A DNA stretch of 64,000 nucleotides from Cymodocea nodosa (Eukaryota; Streptophyta; Magnoliopsida; Alismatales; Cymodoceaceae). The stretch is from NCBI GenBank assembly GCA_036874045.1, contig CM072337.1:6200001-6264000 (forward strand). The letters are read 5' to 3'. Under the pieces are notes generated by a model. It ran no database searches and was not told where the DNA came from. It saw nothing but the letters and a program-made list of their open reading frames with translations. This document shows, piece by piece, positions 58,628 through 64,000 of the stretch. A program made the translations under genes and the position numbers. The number at the start of each line of letters is the position of its first letter. Within the stretch, counting starts at the first letter, position 1.

Positions 58628-60216
58628 TGTTGCAGGTTGTAACACCAACAAGCGAGAAAGATTTTCTTGACAAAGTTTATAAATAACCTAAGTGCCCGTG
58701 TAATAAGTGTTTAAATAGGGTTTTTAGGCGTATAACTCAACGTGAAGAGAAGTCGGGTTTGGAAATTAAATAAATATTGAATAAAGTTTATTCAATCAAG
58801 GTACCCGAAATATTCAAGTATAACTCGTTGAGTTAACTAACCTAACGAGTAAAACGTTGTCTAGAGGTAGTTTTACACGTTACTTTATCTAACATAACGT
58901 CTAGTTAGTACACCAATTTTCAGATGCTTCCAACTGAAAAGTTTCGAGAACAACACACATGCTAAACTTAGCATTATCTTGAGAACATTGTAAACTATTT
59001 GAACATTTTGTCCTTTGAATCTAAAATAGTTTATTTGTCTTTTTAAATTATTTCATCAAGATTTTAAGAGGACATTAATTCAGATTAACTAAGATTTGTA
59101 TTCTAAATTATATTGATCTATTTTCAACATTGTTAATCCTCCCCCTACAAATATACTTCAATTAAATTCAATCAAAATACAAAATATACTTCTAGTTACA
59201 ATAAATGTTAAGTATAATATACTTTTAAATTTTCTTTTCAGAGACTTCCGTTATCCTGACATCATCAAAAATGATTTCCAAAATCAATTCCTACTGTATA
59301 TGAATCAAAACACAACTTTGAACTCAATGTGATTAATTCAAGGAGAATAAAAGAATGTATCTTAAATAAACGTTTTCAAAAGTACTATTGTTGATCCAAT
59401 AAATCAGTAGTCATATTGGTAAAAACTATATGCGATTCAAAGATATCTGTAATTAATGAAATAACTTTTTCTTTTCAAAATAGTAAATATTGATAATTTT
59501 CTTTAAAAGTTAGTTTGAAAAGCTCGAATCATACAAGAGCTTTCTAATGTACCTGTGTAATGAGCTTTCAATCAACAATCCCAGATCTGATTAGGACCTT
59601 AGGTTGCCAGATTTAAAGAATCCTTTTTCAGGACAACAATCATTACATACTTATCTGCTCATGTACAAAAGGCTCGTGATCAAACTGATCAATAAACTCT
59701 CAAAGATTTTCACTTTATAAGCACTTTTCATTTTAAATACAGTATATATGTATTCCATTAATACAGATGCAATAAAACACAAATCTCATATAATTTTTAC
59801 TTCTATGATTGTACTGAGAATATGAATCAATTTCAATAAGCTTATATTTTTGATTAACAGTTTAAGATGAGTTACATATAACTTATTCTACAAGTTTAAT
59901 CAATTAAGTCAAATTTATGCATGATCATATGCATTTTCCTTGATTCAAAGAAAACATTTAATCAAAATTTCAGAATGTCAGAAGTATTTAATGTTTTTCA
60001 TTTACACTTCCACTTAAAATCGTAAAAACCATTAAAATTGATAAACTACTTAAAATCAATAACATACTATTATGATTTTACAATAAATACATAGTATCTT
60101 AAGCAGTAGTTTAGATATTACTTTAGATATTTATAATAAGTATATAATATCTATGAGGTGAACATCATTAATAATATTTATCTTTTTATGTGGAGTTTAA
60201 GCATTTTACACATCAC
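58628..60216 (-). other. Copia pol-env spacer (copy 3)
   Basis: It matches the copy 2 spacer throughout. The leader with 'ctatttaaacact' is at 58,705-58,720, the purine tract 'tttgtagggggagg' at 59,138-59,153, and the block shared with the gypsy spacer at 59,520-59,680. The putative splice donor differs here ('gataagtatgt' instead of 'gataggtatgt'). No coding sequence is visible. Confidence 0.6.
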
Positions 60217-61261
60217 ATAGCCTACAAATACCTAAATTTAATCTAATGTTGCAGAATGTATTTTCGTCTAGAGGTTTTGTAAATATATCCGCTAATTGAT
60301 TTTTACTAGACACAAATTCTAATTTAATTTTTCCTTTAATTACGTTATCTCTTAGAAAATGATGTCTAACCTCTATATGCTTTGCTCTTGAATGTAATAC
60401 AGGATTTTTGGAAAGATTTATTGCAGAACTACTATCACAATAAATCTCAGTTGTATCATAAGATAATCCAAAATCTTCTAAAGTTTGCCTTATCCACAGA
60501 ATCTGAGTGCAACACAGTGCACCAGCAACATATTCAGCTTCTGTAGTAGAAATTGCTACATAGTTTTACTTTTTACTAAACCATGACACTAAATTATTTC
60601 CCAATAATTGACATGTGCCACTGGTACTCTTTCTATTAGATTTAGATCCTACATAATCAACATCAGTATATCCTATAAGATCTATTGAACTATCCTTAGA
60701 ATAATACAGTTTGAAATTTTTAGTTCCTTGTATATATCTAAATATTCTTTTAACTGCAATTAAGTGTGATTCTTTAGGATTAGATTGAAATCTAGCACAA
60801 ACACACATAGCAAACATAATATCAAGTCTACTAGCAGTCAAATAAAGTAAAGAACCAATCATACTTCTGTATTTTCTTTGATCTATAGATTTTCCTATGT
60901 CATCAATATCTAACTTTAAAGTAGTACTCATAGGAGTTCCTTGAATCCTTGTATCATTAAAATTAAATTTCTTAAGCATTTCATCTATATATTTTTCCTG
61001 ATTTAAAAATATACCTTTATCTTTTATGACACTCAGCAAATTAAATCCTAGGTTTTCTACATATAGTACATTCGAAATAACAGAAGTAGGAGTTATTTGA
61101 ACATTGCCCATACCTATGATTTTATCTTTGCTTTTGTTTCCAAATGTTACACTTCCTTTCATGGTATTTGTAAAATTTTGTAATAGACTTTTTTGTTCGG
61201 TCATGTGACTTGACGCTCCACTGTCCAAGATCCATTTTGATATTGTTTCCTCCTGCAACAC
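60217..61261 (-). pseudogene. pol: Copia pol with in-frame internal deletion (protease joined to RNase H, copy 3)
   Basis: Protease (D-S-G-A-S-S-H-M near 61,215) reads through to 'GFNLLSVI' and continues at once with 'KDKGIFLNQEKY' of the RT C-terminal region (near 61,022). All of integrase and most of RT, including Y-V-D-D, are missing, about 2 kb. The join is in frame, so the fused frame stays open for 231 codons to a TAA near 60,564, where copy 2 has CAA. RNase H then continues to 'ADIFTKPL' and the stop at about 60,217. Confidence 0.88.
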
Positions 61262-63507
61262 AAATTAAGAAAAACTTTTTCTTGGTACCTAATGTTGTTG
61301 AGGACAAAGTTCATTAAATGCATATTTCTTCTTTTTGTTTAAAAATAGTTTAACATTATCATTTATATTCTTATTAGTTGTAAGTACTATTGATTTATCA
61401 TTAGCTTCATACTCACATATAGCATTATTGCTTTTACAATCTTTCTTTTTGTTTTCAGATGTAGTATAATCAAGACCAAACAGATTTTTATCAGATGTAA
61501 ATTTATTTTGGTCATGCTCATACATTTCAGTAAGTTCATACCAAGATTTTGTACTTGTATTAACATTTTCCATACATACAAAATCTTTTTCTGCACAAGA
61601 ATTTTTAGTTTTATCACATGCAGAATGAGTAATTGGTCTAATACCAGCAGTGTATTGAATTACATGCTCAGGTTTCTAAATTTTCAGTTTACTACAATTG
61701 TTTGAAATTTTAGAAATATTAGAACTAAATTTCCAGAACAAGAAACAAGATTTTAAGAAACATTTATAGTTATGTTAGAAGTACAATTTGACAAATCACA
61801 TTGATTTATATTATTACTACATGATTCATCCCTTGAGGTACCTACTTCTACCTATTTATTACCTTGTTTCATAATAAAAGGAATTTTAGTCTTAGATTTA
61901 CTTGAACTGCAACTAATAAATCCTTTATTGGCTTGAGATTCAGGATATTCAGGATAATCGAATCCTAAGCTAAATTTATAAGACACCGCAGGGGTACTAG
62001 TTAGTTTGTCTAACTTAGTTTGACTTAAATTCCATTTCTCAATGGTAGAATTTAAATCTTACTCTCTTAGTTTTAATTTATCTATCTCTAATTCAAGTTC
62101 ATTTATATTGTTTCTCAACATTTCATTTTCAGATTCTATTTTTAATTTTTCAGCATTTATATTCTGTATTTGTTCATGCAAGATACATTCATTAAATCTA
62201 AATTTTTGCAAATCTCTAGCATGATTTTCATTATCACATTTAAACTTTTCTAAAGTAGTAGACAGGAAACAATTTTCTTCTTCCATAATGGATGAAGATT
62301 TTCTAATATTCTTATTTTCCAGTTTACATACTTTAAGTTTTTGTAATAATGCATGATAGGCACATAATAATTCATCAAAGTTGAAATCGAAATGACTTTC
62401 AGGATTAGATATTACCTTAGACTCATCTGCCATGAAGCACACATGAGCAACGTCTTCTGACTCTTGTTCTCCTTTTGAATGTGAAGATTTTGATGATAAT
62501 TCCTCAAATTCAGACTCTTAAGACGTGTCATCTCAAGTGACCTTCAAAGCCTTTTTCTTGTAAAACTTTTTCTAAGTTTTCTGAGGTGTCTTCTTCTGAT
62601 TTGTCCTACTTTGCTTTTCATTTTTCCTCATAGGACAATCTGGAGAAAAATGTCCAGGTTTCTTATAGTTGTAACATACATACTTTCTAGATGAAGAATT
62701 CTTGTCATTCAATGATTTTGACGTTGAGGGTTTATCATTTTTGTTCCTTTGATGTTTCCTAGCTTTCCATGCTTTCTTGAATTTCCTAGTTAGCAAAATC
62801 AAATCCTCATTAGAATCAGTAGATATATCAGAATCTGAATTAATTTCGAAGGCTATTTCTTTCTTCATTTTTAGTTTGTTGTGACTCAATGATTCATTTA
62901 ATTGAACTTCATAAGCTGTTAAATTTCCTATAAGTTCATTCATAGTATAAACATTTAAATCTCGTGATTCCTCAATTGATGTTACTTTCTAAGACCATTT
63001 AGAACTTAGGGATCTGAGAATTTTCCTCACCAAATCCTTATGTTCAAAATTCTTTCCTAAACATTTTAAAGAGTTTATGATATCAAGAAATCTGGAAAAC
63101 ATCTCAGAAACATTTTCGTCTTCATGCATCTTAAAGAGTTCATACTTACGAATCAACATATTTATTTTAGTCTCTTTAACTTGAGAAGTACCTTCATGTG
63201 AAACTTCTAATGCATGCCACACCTCATAAGCAGATTTATATGTCGACACTTTACTGAACTGTTCATAACTCAATGCACAAAATAAAATATTTAAGCCCTT
63301 AGCATTCAGAGTTTCATTTTCTTTTCAGTAAGGAGTAGTTAACGGAGTATATGGTTTAGAAATCATGAACCACAACTTATGATCTATACTTTGAAGAAAA
63401 ACAGTCATCCTATATTTCCAATATTCAAAATGTATTCCATCAAATAAAGGAGGACGATTAAGATTTTGGCCTTCATATAAAGAAAAATTACCATTTCTAG
63501 TAGCCAT
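61262..63507 (-). pseudogene. gag: Copia gag (copy 3), broken
   Basis: It begins 'MATRNGNFSLYEGQNLNRPP' at 63,507. A deletion of about 20 bp near 63,325 and TAG codons near 62,987 and 62,520 interrupt it. The zinc knuckle is damaged: the second Cys is Tyr (C-Y-N-Y-K-K-P-G-H-F-S-P-D-C near 62,670). The coiled-coil part (62,059-62,442) is open. The tail near 61,300-61,570 matches copy 2. Confidence 0.82.
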
Positions 63508-63693
63508 CTTACCTTAGATTTTTCAACCTATTTGATTTTAAAGAGTCTAAAAGCTTTAAAACAACTTGAACCTTAAATCAAGAAAGTTAAACGTATGCTT
63601 AGATATTAATTTCGATTTAAAAACAAGGAAGGTAGAATAAGCAATGATATTAAATAAGTTGGTATAGATTTTATATCAAAGATTATTAACAAA

Positions 63694-63705
63694 GCTCTGA
63701 TACCA
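63694..63705 (-). other. Copia primer binding site (tRNA-Met), exact
   Basis: On the minus strand TGGTATCAGAGC follows two bases after the LTR end. This is the exact canonical complement of plant initiator tRNA-Met, so copy 3 keeps a better primer site than copy 2. Confidence 0.92.
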
Positions 63706-63707
63706 CT

Positions 63708-64000
63708 TGTAGGATCGTATGGCTATACAAGAAGGGGGTGAATTGTGTATTTTTAATATTTTCTAAAATATAATTGAAACTTTAAAATTCAAAAACATGT
63801 CGAGACATTGTTTTCATAAAATCATTTTTATTCAAGGTTTCAATTACAATATACAATTCAATTCTCCTCAGAAATTGTATATGCAATTATAACTCAATAC
63901 CACGTATCATCTAAACAATTTCATAACTACAAAGAGAGAAAACTAATTTGCGGAATTTAAAACTTTTCTCCCTGTTTGAGATCTTTCTTTTCCTTCTTCA
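63708..64000 (-). repeat. Copia 5' LTR, cut by the window end (copy 3)
   Basis: The last 293 bp of the 5' LTR are present, ending CCTACA (plus strand TGTAGG at 63,708). They closely resemble 54,196-54,480, the same part of the 3' LTR. The rest lies outside the window. Confidence 0.9.

Larger units (their letters stand above)
54196..64000 (-). mobile_element. Copia (Sirevirus-type) copy 3, internally deleted, runs past the window
   Basis: On the minus strand it has a 5' LTR (63,708 to beyond the edge), exact tRNA-Met primer site, gag, a deleted pol, spacer, env-like ORF, purine tract and 3' LTR. The expected target duplication is AAGCT (54,191-54,195); its partner is outside the window. Its main lesion is loss of integrase and most of RT. 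Confidence 0.92.

Noticed and set aside
1..64000. tRNA or rRNA genes
   Set aside because: The only tRNA-like strings are the two primer binding sites, 12-18 bases long and placed next to LTRs. No cloverleaf or rRNA sequence was recognised by eye.

Overview
The window is plant nuclear DNA, most likely from the repeat-rich heterochromatin of a eudicot. It is AT-rich and made almost entirely of nested LTR retrotransposons plus one PIF/Harbinger DNA transposon. No intact host gene is visible. The only sequence that looks host-derived is a broken F-box-type gene at 6,953-7,917 (-). The species cannot be named from the sequence.

Three repeat families dominate. (1) A Ty3/gypsy family of the Athila/Tat type has LTRs of about 1.85-2.1 kb (TGTTTAGAATG...AAACA), a degenerate tRNA-Asp-type primer site, gag, protease, RT, RNase H, integrase, and an extra ORF ('ORF X') 3' of pol. 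(2) A Ty1/copia family of the Sirevirus type has LTRs of about 1.6-1.75 kb (TGTTGAG...CCTACA), a tRNA-Met primer site, a coiled-coil-rich gag, pol, a 1.5 kb spacer, a long env-like 3' ORF, and repeated AAAAGGGGGAGA polypurine tracts. (3) One PIF/Harbinger element has TTA target-site duplications, a spliced DDE transposase gene and a Myb/SANT partner gene.

Layout. 1-2.85 kb: a solo gypsy LTR (297-2,139, TSD GACCT) and an unrelated LTR remnant. 2.85-11.24 kb: minus-strand gypsy LTR, polypurine tract, noncoding spacer, F-box pseudogene, a second solo LTR (7,985-9,928, TSD CACAC), then a gag. 12.36-22.80 kb: minus-strand gypsy copy B, split by a truncated plus-strand Copia copy 1 (16,655-20,860). 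22.80-24.47 kb: minus-strand gypsy LTR. 24.47-28.08 kb: plus-strand 3' half of gypsy copy D. 28.11-28.55 kb: LTR end plus spacer. 28.55-40.30 kb: nearly complete Copia copy 2 with a truncated 3' LTR. 40.30-54.20 kb: gypsy copy C, split at 47,784-54,148 by the Harbinger element. From 54,196 to the window end: minus-strand Copia copy 3, inserted in the same gypsy ORF X and running past the edge.

The main biological signal is that the Copia env-like ORF and the gypsy ORF X carry recognisably homologous C-terminal domains. Both sit behind a similar palindrome-rich leader with a TATTTAAA box, and a noncoding spacer is also shared between the two families. This suggests one 3' module carried by two otherwise unrelated retrotransposon superfamilies. 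Other signals are dense palindrome and G-box arrays in the LTRs, an array of tandem perfect hairpins inside the Harbinger element, and inactivating stop codons that are largely C-to-T changes (CAG to TAG, CGA to TGA, CAA to TAA), as expected from deamination of methylated cytosines.
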